From the NCBI RefSeq assembly GCF_025869345.1, contig NZ_JAOZVW010000138.1:1-64000 (forward strand): 64,000 nucleotides of DNA, in the 5' to 3' direction. Shown in pieces: positions 39,740 through 48,208 of the stretch. The number at the start of each line of letters is the position of its first letter. The first letter of the stretch is position 1. The notes under the pieces were generated by a model. That model saw only the letters and a list, made by a program, of their open reading frames with translations. It was not told the DNA's origin and searched no databases. The stretch comes from Sphingopyxis sp. (lineage in GTDB: Bacteria; Pseudomonadota; Alphaproteobacteria; Sphingomonadales; Sphingomonadaceae). Made by a program: the position numbers and the translations under genes.

Positions 39740-40714
39740 TTAGGTTGAGCCCAGTCTATTCCGCACGGCTTCGGCCTGCGCCATGATATTCTTGACCAGT
39801 TCGGCGCAGGTCGGGATGTCGTGGATCAGCGCCTGGCTCTGGCCGCTTGTCCAGATGCCGCCGTCGACGTCGCCGTCGCGCAGCACATTTTCGCGCCCGC
39901 GGACGCCCGCCATCAGGTGACGGACATCGTCGAAGGTCTTGGTCGGATCACGCTGGATCGCCGCGACCTCGTCCGACACCGCGTTCTTCGCAACGCGCGC
40001 GGTGTTGCGCAAGCTGCGGCCCACGAGGACGGTGTCGAGTTCGCTCGCATCGACGATGCGCTGCTTCACATTCTGGTGGATTGTCGCTTCGACGGTGGCG
40101 CAGAAGCGCGTGCCCATATTGACCGCATCGGCGCCGAGCGCGAGCGCGGCGACCAAGCTGCGCCCATCGGCCATGCCACCCGACGCAATGATCGGCACAT
40201 CGGGAAGCGCATCGACCGTCGCGGGCAGCAGCACGACGAGCCCGACATCGTCCTCGCCGGGGTGACCCGCGCATTCGAAGCCGTCGATGCTGATCATGTC
40301 GACGCCCTTCTTCACCGCCGACACCGAGTGGCGCACCGAGGTGCATTTGTGGATGACGGTGACGTCGGCTTCCTTGAAGCGCGGCAGATGATCGGTCGGC
40401 GCACGGCCCGCGGTCTCGACGATCTTGATCCCGCTGGCGATGATCGCCTCGCGATATTCGTCATAGGGGATAGGGTTGATCGATGGCAGCAGGGTGAGGT
40501 TCACGCCAAAGGGCTTGTCGGTCAGCTTGCGCGTCGCCTCGATCTCGTCGAACAGCGCTTGGCCGGTCGGATACATATGCGCGGTGATGAAGCCGAGCGC
40601 CCCCGCATTGGCGACCGCGGCGACCAGCGGACCATAGCCCACGCCGGTCATCCCGCCCATGATGATCGGGGTATCGATGCCGAACTTCTCGGTAATGCGC
40701 GTCTTTATGGCCAT
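39740..40714 (-). CDS. NMO/NPD-family flavoprotein
   Basis: TPIIMGGMTGVGYGPLVAAVANAGALGFITAHM...GFECAGHPGEDDVG...ASGGMADGRSLVAALALGADAVNMGTRF. Confidence 0.93.
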   Translation of the reverse strand: MAIKTRITEKFGIDTPIIMGGMTGVGYGPLVAAVANAGALGFITAHMYPTGQALFDEIEATRKLTDKPFGVNLTLLPSINPIPYDEYREAIIASGIKIVETAGRAPTDHLPRFKEADVTVIHKCTSVRHSVSAVKKGVDMISIDGFECAGHPGEDDVGLVVLLPATVDALPDVPIIASGGMADGRSLVAALALGADAVNMGTRFCATVEATIHQNVKQRIVDASELDTVLVGRSLRNTARVAKNAVSDEVAAIQRDPTKTFDDVRHLMAGVRGRENVLRDGDVDGGIWTSGQSQALIHDIPTCAELVKNIMAQAEAVRNRLGST

Positions 40715-40775
40715 TGCCGCTATTTCCCTTCTTCATTCTGTACTGTACCGGAACGCAGCTTCGCGCCATTTGCGA

Positions 40776-41324
40776 TTAAGCCGATGCGGGTTTCGCTTTG
40801 CCCATGAGAGACAGCAGATAGGCTCCCCCAATGTGGCCGTTTCGCGCCGGCAACATATCGAACTGACGCATCATCTCTGTAATCTCATATTGCGCCATGT
40901 AATCGGACAACCGCCCGTCGCGAAAGCCGAGAAAGATGTCGCAGCCGTAGGTCGTTGCCTTGGTACCCTTGCCCGAGGCGGGCGGCGCGGTGGCCGTCTG
41001 TTCGAACAGGTAGAGCGCGCGCCCGGCATCGGGCGCGCTGAAGAACTGCACTTCGCGGAAATGCACGTCGGGCATAACTGCCCAGATCTTGTCGACATAG
41101 GCGCGCATCGCGTCATGGCCGTGGATGATCTCTGGCCAGAATATCGTGTCGTTCCAGCGGATGTCGGGGTGGATCAGCGCCATGACCTCATCGGTGTCGT
41201 GCGAATTCCAAGCGGCTTCCCAGCGGCTACCGAAATCGCGGAAAAATTCGGCGGTGACGATGTCGGCGGTGGGCAATCCGACATAGGTCTGGCCGATCGC
41301 ATCGGCGGTGTCGTGTGCAGGCAT
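40776..41324 (-). CDS. NTF2/SnoaL-like fold protein
   Basis: FFRDFGSRWEAAWNSHDTDEVMALIHPDIRWNDTIFWPEIIHGHDAMRAYVDKIWAVMPDVHF. Confidence 0.85.
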   Translation of the reverse strand: MPAHDTADAIGQTYVGLPTADIVTAEFFRDFGSRWEAAWNSHDTDEVMALIHPDIRWNDTIFWPEIIHGHDAMRAYVDKIWAVMPDVHFREVQFFSAPDAGRALYLFEQTATAPPASGKGTKATTYGCDIFLGFRDGRLSDYMAQYEITEMMRQFDMLPARNGHIGGAYLLSLMGKAKPASA

Positions 41325-41343
41325 AGGCTCTTCTCCGTGGCGG

Positions 41344-41781
41344 TCAGGGGGCGATCGGCGCCGGCCGTGGCTGTTTGAACAAGGCGGTGGCCCGGGCGAT
41401 CCGACCGGGCGATCCCACGACCGATCCGGTCACAAACATCAGGCTGCGCGTCGTGTGCTCGAGCGTAACGCGGCTTTCGATCCAGTCGCCCTGCGGCGCG
41501 CCCTGAAGAAAGTCGATGCTGAGATTGATCGTCGGGCCGCCCCAGTCGTGACCGCAAATCTCGATCGCACAGACGCCGAGCGCGATATCGAGAAAGGTCG
41601 ACAGCAGGCCGCCATGGCAGAAGCCGAGGCGGTTGCACTGGTGCGCCTGCACCTCCATCCCGAAGCGGACCGGCTCTTCGGCGTTGCCCGTATAGAGCAT
41701 CTGCATGCCGCCGACATGCTCGCAAAAGGGATCGCTGAAATTCAGCGGACTCCAATCGCCGGCTGTTCGCTGTCGCATCAT
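41344..41781 (-). CDS. PaaI-family (hotdog) thioesterase
   Basis: NRLGFCHGGLLSTFLDIALGVCA...INLSIDFLQGAPQGDWIE. Confidence 0.88.
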   Translation of the reverse strand: MMRQRTAGDWSPLNFSDPFCEHVGGMQMLYTGNAEEPVRFGMEVQAHQCNRLGFCHGGLLSTFLDIALGVCAIEICGHDWGGPTINLSIDFLQGAPQGDWIESRVTLEHTTRSLMFVTGSVVGSPGRIARATALFKQPRPAPIAP

Positions 41782-43592
41782 CCGGACTCCACCAGATTGC
41801 TGGCGGCTTGCCGGAACGACATCACGGCAGCGTCAGGGCGGTCCGCATAGAGGCGCTCGACGTCGGCGGTGCGCCTTTCGCGCACTACGCGCTGCGCCAC
41901 ATTGCCCTTTACGGTCACCTCGCCGGTTTCGAACGACGCCGGCTCATCGAGGATCAGCGCCGCGCCGATCCGACGCGCAGCGCCGCTCTGGGCCGCGTTG
42001 AACGCCGTGATTGCCTGTTCGATCCGCGCGCGCAGTTTGGGCGCCTTGTCCGGTGTGCGGAGCCAGAGCAAGGCCGACGGATATGGCCGGTTGAGACCGC
42101 AAATGACCGCATCGGATACATGCTCGCCGCATGCCGCCAACAGCGCCAGCCGCAGCGCCTCAACGGTAACATAGGTGCCGGAATCAAGCTTGAAATCTTC
42201 CGAAAGGCGGCCCGCGAAGACGAGCCCGGCGCGCGGGTCGTCGGGGGCGGCGAAGCGGACGGCGTCGCCGGTATGGAAATATCCTTCGTCGTCGAACAGC
42301 GACGCCGAGGCTTCGGGCGCGCCGACGTAGCCGCTTCGTGGCATCATCGTCGGTCCCTTGACCCGCATCTCGTATCGCCCATCGAACGGAACGAGCTTGA
42401 GGTCGGTGGCGGGCAGGGGAAGCCCGATCACGTCGGTCCCGCCTTCGGTCCAGTATTTCAGCGTCCCGAACAGATATTCGGTCGCGCCATAGAAGGAGAA
42501 GATCGGCACAGCCTTGCCGCGCGCGGTGATCGACAGCGCGACCAGCCGGTCGCGGACATCTTCGGCGAGCACCGCACCGCCGAAGCCGAGGAATTTGAGG
42601 CGCGAGAAGAAATGGCGGCTGAGCTCGGCATCGACCTCGAGCGCTTGGCACAGCATCGTGTAGCCCAGCGGTACGGTAATGAAATAGGATGGCGCGACGT
42701 CGCGCAGATTTTCGAGCGTCTTTGCAAACAGCCCGGGGGTCGGCTTGCCGTCGTCGATCCACACTGTGCCCCCGGCGGCGATCGTGTTGTTGAAGTTGAA
42801 GTTGCCCGCCATGATGTGGCTGAACGGCATAGCTTCGAGGATCTGCGGCGGATCGTCGCCGAAGTCGAGCAGGCCGAGGGCCCGGTTCTGCGCGATGGTG
42901 ATGTTGAGATTGGCGTGCGGCTGTGGTGTCGCCTTCGGCGACCCGGTCGATCCTGATGTGTAGATGATCCGCGCGATATCGCCGGGGAGGATCGCCTCCA
43001 TCCGCTCGGTCACGTCATGACGGGGCGGTGTTGCAATAACCTCGGCCCAGGATGTGATGGCGAGCCCGTCGACCGTGCCCGATACCGCGACGATCGTTAC
43101 CCCGAGTGGTGCGAGCGCGCGCAGTGCTGCGGCATAGCGCGCTGCATCGTCGACGACGACGACCTTCGCGCCGACTACCGAGACGCATTGGCGGAGCTGG
43201 GCATGATCTTTCGACATCAGCGAATAGGCGACGCTGACGGGCGCGATCGCTGCGCCGCTGCGCTGGACGCCAATGGCGGCGATGCCATGCTCGATCGACG
43301 GTTCGGACAGGAAGGAGACGACGTCGCCGACGCCAATCCCCTGGTCGATCAGCCATTGCGCCAGACCATCGGCGGCGCGGCGTGCCTCACCATAAGATAT
43401 GCTTCGCCATGCGCTGCTCGCTTCGCGCTGGCGCATGAAGGGTGCGTCGGGCGCGCGCTCGGCCTGTTCGTCGAAGACGTGCGCGAGCGATTTGGGGACC
43501 GGGCCGAGCGGCAGGCCGGAACGCAGGATGATGCTGCCGTCGTCGCGGCGGTCGAGCGTCACGCTGGGGGCAGGGGGACTCGCAAACTCCAT
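41778..43592 (-). CDS. AMP-binding acyl/aryl-CoA synthetase, feruloyl-CoA synthase-like
   Basis: IIYTSGSTGSPKATPQPHANL AMP-binding motif; YFHTGDAVRF; feruloyl-CoA synthase-like C-terminus. Confidence 0.9.
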   Translation of the reverse strand: MEFASPPAPSVTLDRRDDGSIILRSGLPLGPVPKSLAHVFDEQAERAPDAPFMRQREASSAWRSISYGEARRAADGLAQWLIDQGIGVGDVVSFLSEPSIEHGIAAIGVQRSGAAIAPVSVAYSLMSKDHAQLRQCVSVVGAKVVVVDDAARYAAALRALAPLGVTIVAVSGTVDGLAITSWAEVIATPPRHDVTERMEAILPGDIARIIYTSGSTGSPKATPQPHANLNITIAQNRALGLLDFGDDPPQILEAMPFSHIMAGNFNFNNTIAAGGTVWIDDGKPTPGLFAKTLENLRDVAPSYFITVPLGYTMLCQALEVDAELSRHFFSRLKFLGFGGAVLAEDVRDRLVALSITARGKAVPIFSFYGATEYLFGTLKYWTEGGTDVIGLPLPATDLKLVPFDGRYEMRVKGPTMMPRSGYVGAPEASASLFDDEGYFHTGDAVRFAAPDDPRAGLVFAGRLSEDFKLDSGTYVTVEALRLALLAACGEHVSDAVICGLNRPYPSALLWLRTPDKAPKLRARIEQAITAFNAAQSGAARRIGAALILDEPASFETGEVTVKGNVAQRVVRERRTADVERLYADRPDAAVMSFRQAASNLVESG

Positions 43593-44450
43593 TCAGGCCA
43601 TCCTGTACATTGTCCGCGGATCGCCAAGCGCGGCGCCCAGCGAATCGGCGGTCGTTTCCGGCAGATCGAATTCGGAACCGAATGGCGCCGCTGTCATCCG
43701 GTCGCCTGCCGATCGCTGCCAGCGCATCTGCGCGCCCCAGCCGCCGCCGCACTCGACGATCTCGCCGGTCCGCGTCGATCCAGGGTCGAGCAGTGCCATC
43801 AGAAAGGGCGAAATCTGTTCGGGACGCAAGCAATGCTTCATACGGTCGGAAAAGACGCCGTCGGTCATTTCGGTCAGCGCCATCGGGGCGATGGCGTTGG
43901 CGCGGATGCCGAGCCGTTCCCCTTCGATGGCCAGCGTCTTCATCAGGCCAATGATACCGCTTTTCGCCGCCGCATAATTGGCCTGCCCGAAGGCGCCGTG
44001 CATCCCCGCACCTGAAGTGGTGAACACGATCGAGCCGCGCCCTTGTGTCGTCATCGGTTCCCATACCGCCTTGGCGCAGGCGAAGCTGCCGCCGAGATGG
44101 ACGTCGATCACCTCCGACCATTCCTCTGCCGTCATCTTTGCGAAGCTGCGGTCGCGGACCACGCCCGCGTTGATCACCAGCCCGTCGATCGAACCATATT
44201 CGGCGAGCGCGGCTTCGACGAAGGGTGCGGGATCGCGGATGTCGCACCGGATCGCGATCGCAATGCCTCCCTCCCGCCGGATCGTTTCGGCAGCGGTTGC
44301 GACGTCTTCGCCGCGTCCGGTCAGGACAAGCCGTGCGCCGGCGCGGGCGAGGTCAGCGGCATATTGCCGCCCGAGCCCGCGGCTTGCGCCGACGATCACG
44401 ACGACCGATCCTTCGAGACCGGCGGAGGCGAAGGAAGGAGAGCCCGTCAT
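43593..44450 (-). CDS. SDR family oxidoreductase
   Basis: VVVIVGASRGLGRQYAADLARAGARLVLTGR; GQANYAAAKSGIIGLMKTLAIEG (YxxxK). Confidence 0.94.
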   Translation of the reverse strand: MTGSPSFASAGLEGSVVVIVGASRGLGRQYAADLARAGARLVLTGRGEDVATAAETIRREGGIAIAIRCDIRDPAPFVEAALAEYGSIDGLVINAGVVRDRSFAKMTAEEWSEVIDVHLGGSFACAKAVWEPMTTQGRGSIVFTTSGAGMHGAFGQANYAAAKSGIIGLMKTLAIEGERLGIRANAIAPMALTEMTDGVFSDRMKHCLRPEQISPFLMALLDPGSTRTGEIVECGGGWGAQMRWQRSAGDRMTAAPFGSEFDLPETTADSLGAALGDPRTMYRMA

Positions 44451-44460
44451 CGGTCGCGTA

Positions 44461-45228
44461 TCAGCGTGTTCCCGATCCGACCTTGGCGCGTGCGGCCAGC
44501 ATGCGGTCCGAAATTTCCGGATTCCAGTGGACGTCGCGATACTGGACGTGGCCGTAGACATAGGCCGCCATCGGATCCATCGCCCAGCTACGGCGCAGCA
44601 TTTCGGTTGTGCGTACGACGGTCGGCACGGTCGTCGAGGCGATCTCGCCGGCCATCGCTTGCGCCGTCGCGAGCAGTTTGCCTTCGGGCGCGATCTCGTC
44701 GATCAGGCCGATGCGCAGCGCTTCCTGCGCATCGATACGACGCCCGGTGAGCACGAGCAGCTTCGCCTGGCTCTGCCCGACGATGCGCTGCAGCGGATCG
44801 ACGAAGGGGGTCAGGCCGAAGCGGATCTGCGGAAAGCCGAATTTGGCGTTGGGGCTCGAAATGCGGATGTCGCAGAAGACCGCGATGTCGCAGCCGCCGC
44901 CGAAGGTCGGCCCCGCGACCGCGGCGATCGTCGGCTTGGGATATTCGAGCAGTTCGAGATAGCCGTAATAGGTCGCATCATACCAGCGCAGCCGCTCATC
45001 TTCGCTTTTCCAGTTCATGGTGTCGAGATCGAGCCCGGCGGAGAAATATTCCTCGGTTCCGGTGATGACGACCGCCGCGACGCTGTCGTCACGCCGCCAT
45101 TGCTGGAGCGTTTCGACGAGGTCTTCGAACAATTCGGTGCTGAGTGCATTCTTCTTGTCGGGGCGGTCGAGGAAGATGGTGGCGACGCCGCCCTTTACCT
45201 CGCTGCGCATCGTGCCGTGCTTTGCCAT
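44461..45228 (-). CDS. Enoyl-CoA hydratase/isomerase family protein
   Basis: ATIFLDRPDKKNALSTELFEDLVE...GTEEYFSAGLDL...GPTFGGGCDIAVFCDIRISS. Confidence 0.93.
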   Translation of the reverse strand: MAKHGTMRSEVKGGVATIFLDRPDKKNALSTELFEDLVETLQQWRRDDSVAAVVITGTEEYFSAGLDLDTMNWKSEDERLRWYDATYYGYLELLEYPKPTIAAVAGPTFGGGCDIAVFCDIRISSPNAKFGFPQIRFGLTPFVDPLQRIVGQSQAKLLVLTGRRIDAQEALRIGLIDEIAPEGKLLATAQAMAGEIASTTVPTVVRTTEMLRRSWAMDPMAAYVYGHVQYRDVHWNPEISDRMLAARAKVGSGTR

Positions 45229-45258
45229 ATATTCACTCCTGGGTTTCGGGATTTCGGA

Positions 45259-46422
45259 TCAGAGATTTCGGGCGATGAGCAATTTCATCACCTCGCTCGC
45301 GCCGCCGTAGATGCGGTGGATGCGGCTATCGCGGAACATGCGCGCGATCGGATATTCGAGCATATAACCATAGCCGCCGAAGAGCTGGAGGCAGCCGTCG
45401 ACGATCTTCGTCAGCTCCTCCGATGCCCAATATTTGGCCATCGAGGCGAGCTCGGCGGTGAGTTCGCCGCGCACGAGCAGGTCAGTGCAATGATCGACGA
45501 AGACGCGGCAGACAACCGCCTGCGTCTTGTATTCGGCGAGCTTGAACTGGGTGTTCTGGAAATCGGCGAGCGTCTGGCCGAACATCGGGCGTTCGCGCGT
45601 GTAGCGGATCGTCTCGTCGAGCGCGCGCTCGATCATTGCCATCGCCTGCCAGGCGATGATCAGCCGTTCCTGCGGCAGTTTTTCCATGAGCTGCGGCAGC
45701 CCGCGGCCCACGGTGCCGCCGAGCAGCGCACCGTCGGGAACGAACAGATCGTCGAAGAAGAGCTCGGACGTGTCCTGTCCCTCCTGACCGACTTTGTCGA
45801 GATTGCGCCCGCGGCGGAAACCCTGCGGATCGCCGCGGGCATCGACGATGAACAGCGAGATCGACCGGCTGCCCCCCGCAGGATCGGTCTTGGCCGCGAC
45901 AAGGATGACATCGGCGATCTGGCCGTTCGAGATGAAGGTCTTTTGCCCGCTGAGGCGCCAGCCGCCGTCGCATTTGCGCGCGGTCATCTTCATGCCCTGC
46001 AGGTCCGACCCGGCGGCCGGCTCGGTCATCGCGATCGCGGTGAGGCATTCCCCCGAGCAGAATTTCGGCAGCCAGCGGCGCTTCTGCACCTCAGTGCCGA
46101 AGCTGGAGAAATAGGGGAGGATCACCGCGTTGTGCAGGCTGATTGTCAGCGCGTCGGCGCCGCGATGCCCGATCGCCTTGGTGATGATCGCTTCGAACCG
46201 GAAATCGGCACCCGCGCCGCCATAGGCTTCGCCAACCGAGATGCCGAGCAGGCCAGCTTCGGCTGCCGCGGTCCATGTGGCGCGGTCGACGCATTTGGCG
46301 TCGCGCCACCGGTCGATCGCCTCGGGCGCGGCGTGCGCGGCAAGGAAGCCGTCGACCGAACGCGCGAACTGCTCGCACTCCTCGGCTACGAAAATGTCGG
46401 AGGCGACGACGTCGAGGGTCAT
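45259..46422 (-). CDS. Acyl-CoA dehydrogenase
   Basis: TAIAMTEPAAGSDLQGMKMTARK...ISNGQIADVILVAAKTD...LQLFGGYGYMLEYPIARMFRDSRIHRIYGGASEVMKLLIAR. Confidence 0.96.
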   Translation of the reverse strand: MTLDVVASDIFVAEECEQFARSVDGFLAAHAAPEAIDRWRDAKCVDRATWTAAAEAGLLGISVGEAYGGAGADFRFEAIITKAIGHRGADALTISLHNAVILPYFSSFGTEVQKRRWLPKFCSGECLTAIAMTEPAAGSDLQGMKMTARKCDGGWRLSGQKTFISNGQIADVILVAAKTDPAGGSRSISLFIVDARGDPQGFRRGRNLDKVGQEGQDTSELFFDDLFVPDGALLGGTVGRGLPQLMEKLPQERLIIAWQAMAMIERALDETIRYTRERPMFGQTLADFQNTQFKLAEYKTQAVVCRVFVDHCTDLLVRGELTAELASMAKYWASEELTKIVDGCLQLFGGYGYMLEYPIARMFRDSRIHRIYGGASEVMKLLIARNL

Positions 46423-47213
46423 GGCTTTCCGGCGCGTTCGATTGCAACCGGGTCACCGGACTTCAACCGGTTGAAGCCGCGTGAAATGCGCTCGCGGAAG
46501 ATGCCGCGCTGGAGCAGGTCGTGCGTGACCGTCAGCTCATATTGCAGCGCACCGAGATGATCCATGTTCGAGGCGCGCAGCGCGACGCCTTTGAAGATCT
46601 TGGCCAGTTCGGGGCCCATTTCGGCAATCTGCTTTGCGAGCGTCAGCGACCGCGACCGAAGTTCACCGACCGGCGTCACTTCGCTGACGAGGCCGATCCG
46701 CAGAGCTTCCTGCGCGTCAATCGGGTCGCCGGTATAATAGAGGCGGCGGGCATGCTGCTTGCCGACGCGCGACATGATGCCGTGATAAAAGCCGTTCATC
46801 GCATATTTGACCTGCGTCGATCCGAAGAGCGCGTTTTCCGACGCGACGGTGATGTCGCACATATTGGCGACATCCATGCCGTAACCGGGGGCGACCCCCG
46901 CGACCGCCGCGACCGACGGTTTGCCGAAATCATAGATCGCCTTCATCAGCGCGAGCGCGAGGTCGTTGAAGCGGCGGCGGTCGTCGTCGCCCGCCGTATT
47001 GAGGATGTCGACGCGCCAGCCGGCGCAGAAATAGTCCTCGTTGCCGATGAATAGCACGCACGACACGGCGTCATCGTCTTCCCAGGCGCGCAGCGCGGCG
47101 ATGATGTCCTCGTGCAATTCCCAGCCGAGCGCGTTGCGCACCTCGGGGTGGTCGAGCTGAAGAATGCCGACGCCGTCCTCGACGCTGGTGTTCAGATAAC
47201 GGAAGTCGGTCAT
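46419..47213 (-). CDS. Enoyl-CoA hydratase/isomerase family protein
   Basis: VGILQLDHPEVRNALGWELHEDIIAAL...AGVAPGYGMDVANMCDITVASENALFG. Confidence 0.92.
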   Translation of the reverse strand: MTDFRYLNTSVEDGVGILQLDHPEVRNALGWELHEDIIAALRAWEDDDAVSCVLFIGNEDYFCAGWRVDILNTAGDDDRRRFNDLALALMKAIYDFGKPSVAAVAGVAPGYGMDVANMCDITVASENALFGSTQVKYAMNGFYHGIMSRVGKQHARRLYYTGDPIDAQEALRIGLVSEVTPVGELRSRSLTLAKQIAEMGPELAKIFKGVALRASNMDHLGALQYELTVTHDLLQRGIFRERISRGFNRLKSGDPVAIERAGKP

Positions 47214-47227
47214 CGCTAATCCTATTA

Positions 47228-47245
47228 TTACCTACTGGTCGGTAA
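47228..47245. promoter_or_regulatory. Candidate TetR operator A (TTACCTACTGGTCGGTAA)
   Basis: 18-bp imperfect palindrome directly upstream of the beta-oxidation-like operon; matches the copy at 48125. Confidence 0.7.
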
Positions 47246-47331
47246 CATTGTCATATGCGCGGCGACAGGGGCTGTCAACTCGCGGCGGGAAAGGCCGCGA
47301 GGCGTGCGGGATCGCGATGTCCGGGATCAGG

Positions 47332-48054
47332 TCAGGGCTTGCCGATGCCGTCGAGAATCATCGCGACGAACTGGTCGGATACCGCGCCCGGCGCGATCTG
47401 CAGTGCGCCCGACTGCCAGTGCGTCATCCAGTTGACCATGCCGAAGATGCCGAAGGAAATGATGCGCGCGTCGTCGAAGGCGAGTGATCCGTCCTTGCGC
47501 CCGACCTCGAGCCGGTCGAGCAGGTCGCGGTTCAGCATCCGCTTGTAGTTGCGTGACTTGGCCTTGCCGGCATCGCTCATCACACGCTCGTCGGCGACGA
47601 TCATCGACAGGACATTATCCTGCAACAGGTCGACATAGCATTCGATGAAGATGCGGACGCGTTCGCGGCCGGGCAGGCGGATATCGTCGCGATCGGCTAT
47701 TTTTTGCTGGAACAGGATGTAGCCGCGCGCGATGCATTCGAGCAGGATTTCCTCCTTGCTCGCGAAATGATAATAGAGGCTGGGCTTGGTGATCGACAGG
47801 CCTGCGGCGATGTCGTCGAGGCTGGTGCGATCATAGCCGCGCTCGCGGAACATCGTCGAAGCGATCGCCATGATCACCTCCTTGTTGACGCTGCCGCGCT
47901 TGCGACCTGGCCTTGCCGCCGCGGCGGGGCCTGTTCGTGTTTGGGCGGGCGTCGCCGATGCCCGTGTCTTTCTCGATGCTTCCGCCATTGCTTTCACCAT
48001 GCGCCGGATATCCGCTTGCTGCGGTGCTTCCGGCTGCCCCTGAACGCGAGGCAT
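47332..48054 (-). CDS. TetR/AcrR family transcriptional regulator (start uncertain)
   Basis: IASTMFRERGYDRTSLDDIAAGLSITKPSLYYHFASKEEILLECI HTH. Confidence 0.94.
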   Translation of the reverse strand: MPRVQGQPEAPQQADIRRMVKAMAEASRKTRASATPAQTRTGPAAAARPGRKRGSVNKEVIMAIASTMFRERGYDRTSLDDIAAGLSITKPSLYYHFASKEEILLECIARGYILFQQKIADRDDIRLPGRERVRIFIECYVDLLQDNVLSMIVADERVMSDAGKAKSRNYKRMLNRDLLDRLEVGRKDGSLAFDDARIISFGIFGMVNWMTHWQSGALQIAPGAVSDQFVAMILDGIGKP

Positions 48055-48124
48055 AGGTCCGTCGCGACCCACTGGTCAATAGTTGCCGCCATCATTGCCG
48101 ATTTGACAATGATCGGAAGCAATA

Positions 48125-48142
48125 TTACCGACCGGACGGTAA
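48125..48142. promoter_or_regulatory. Candidate TetR operator B (TTACCGACCGGACGGTAA)
   Basis: 18-bp near-perfect palindrome in the divergent promoter between TetR and a TonB-dependent receptor. Confidence 0.75.
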
Positions 48143-48208
48143 CAAAAGATTTGAACGCTCTTTCCGGATCTGAACCGGGCGTTACAGATGGTCATCGGGA
48201 GGGAAATT

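Noticed and set aside
43978-46560. 860-aa plus-strand ORF opposite SDR/ECH/ACAD
   Set aside because: Crosses several well-supported minus-strand genes; shadow frame.
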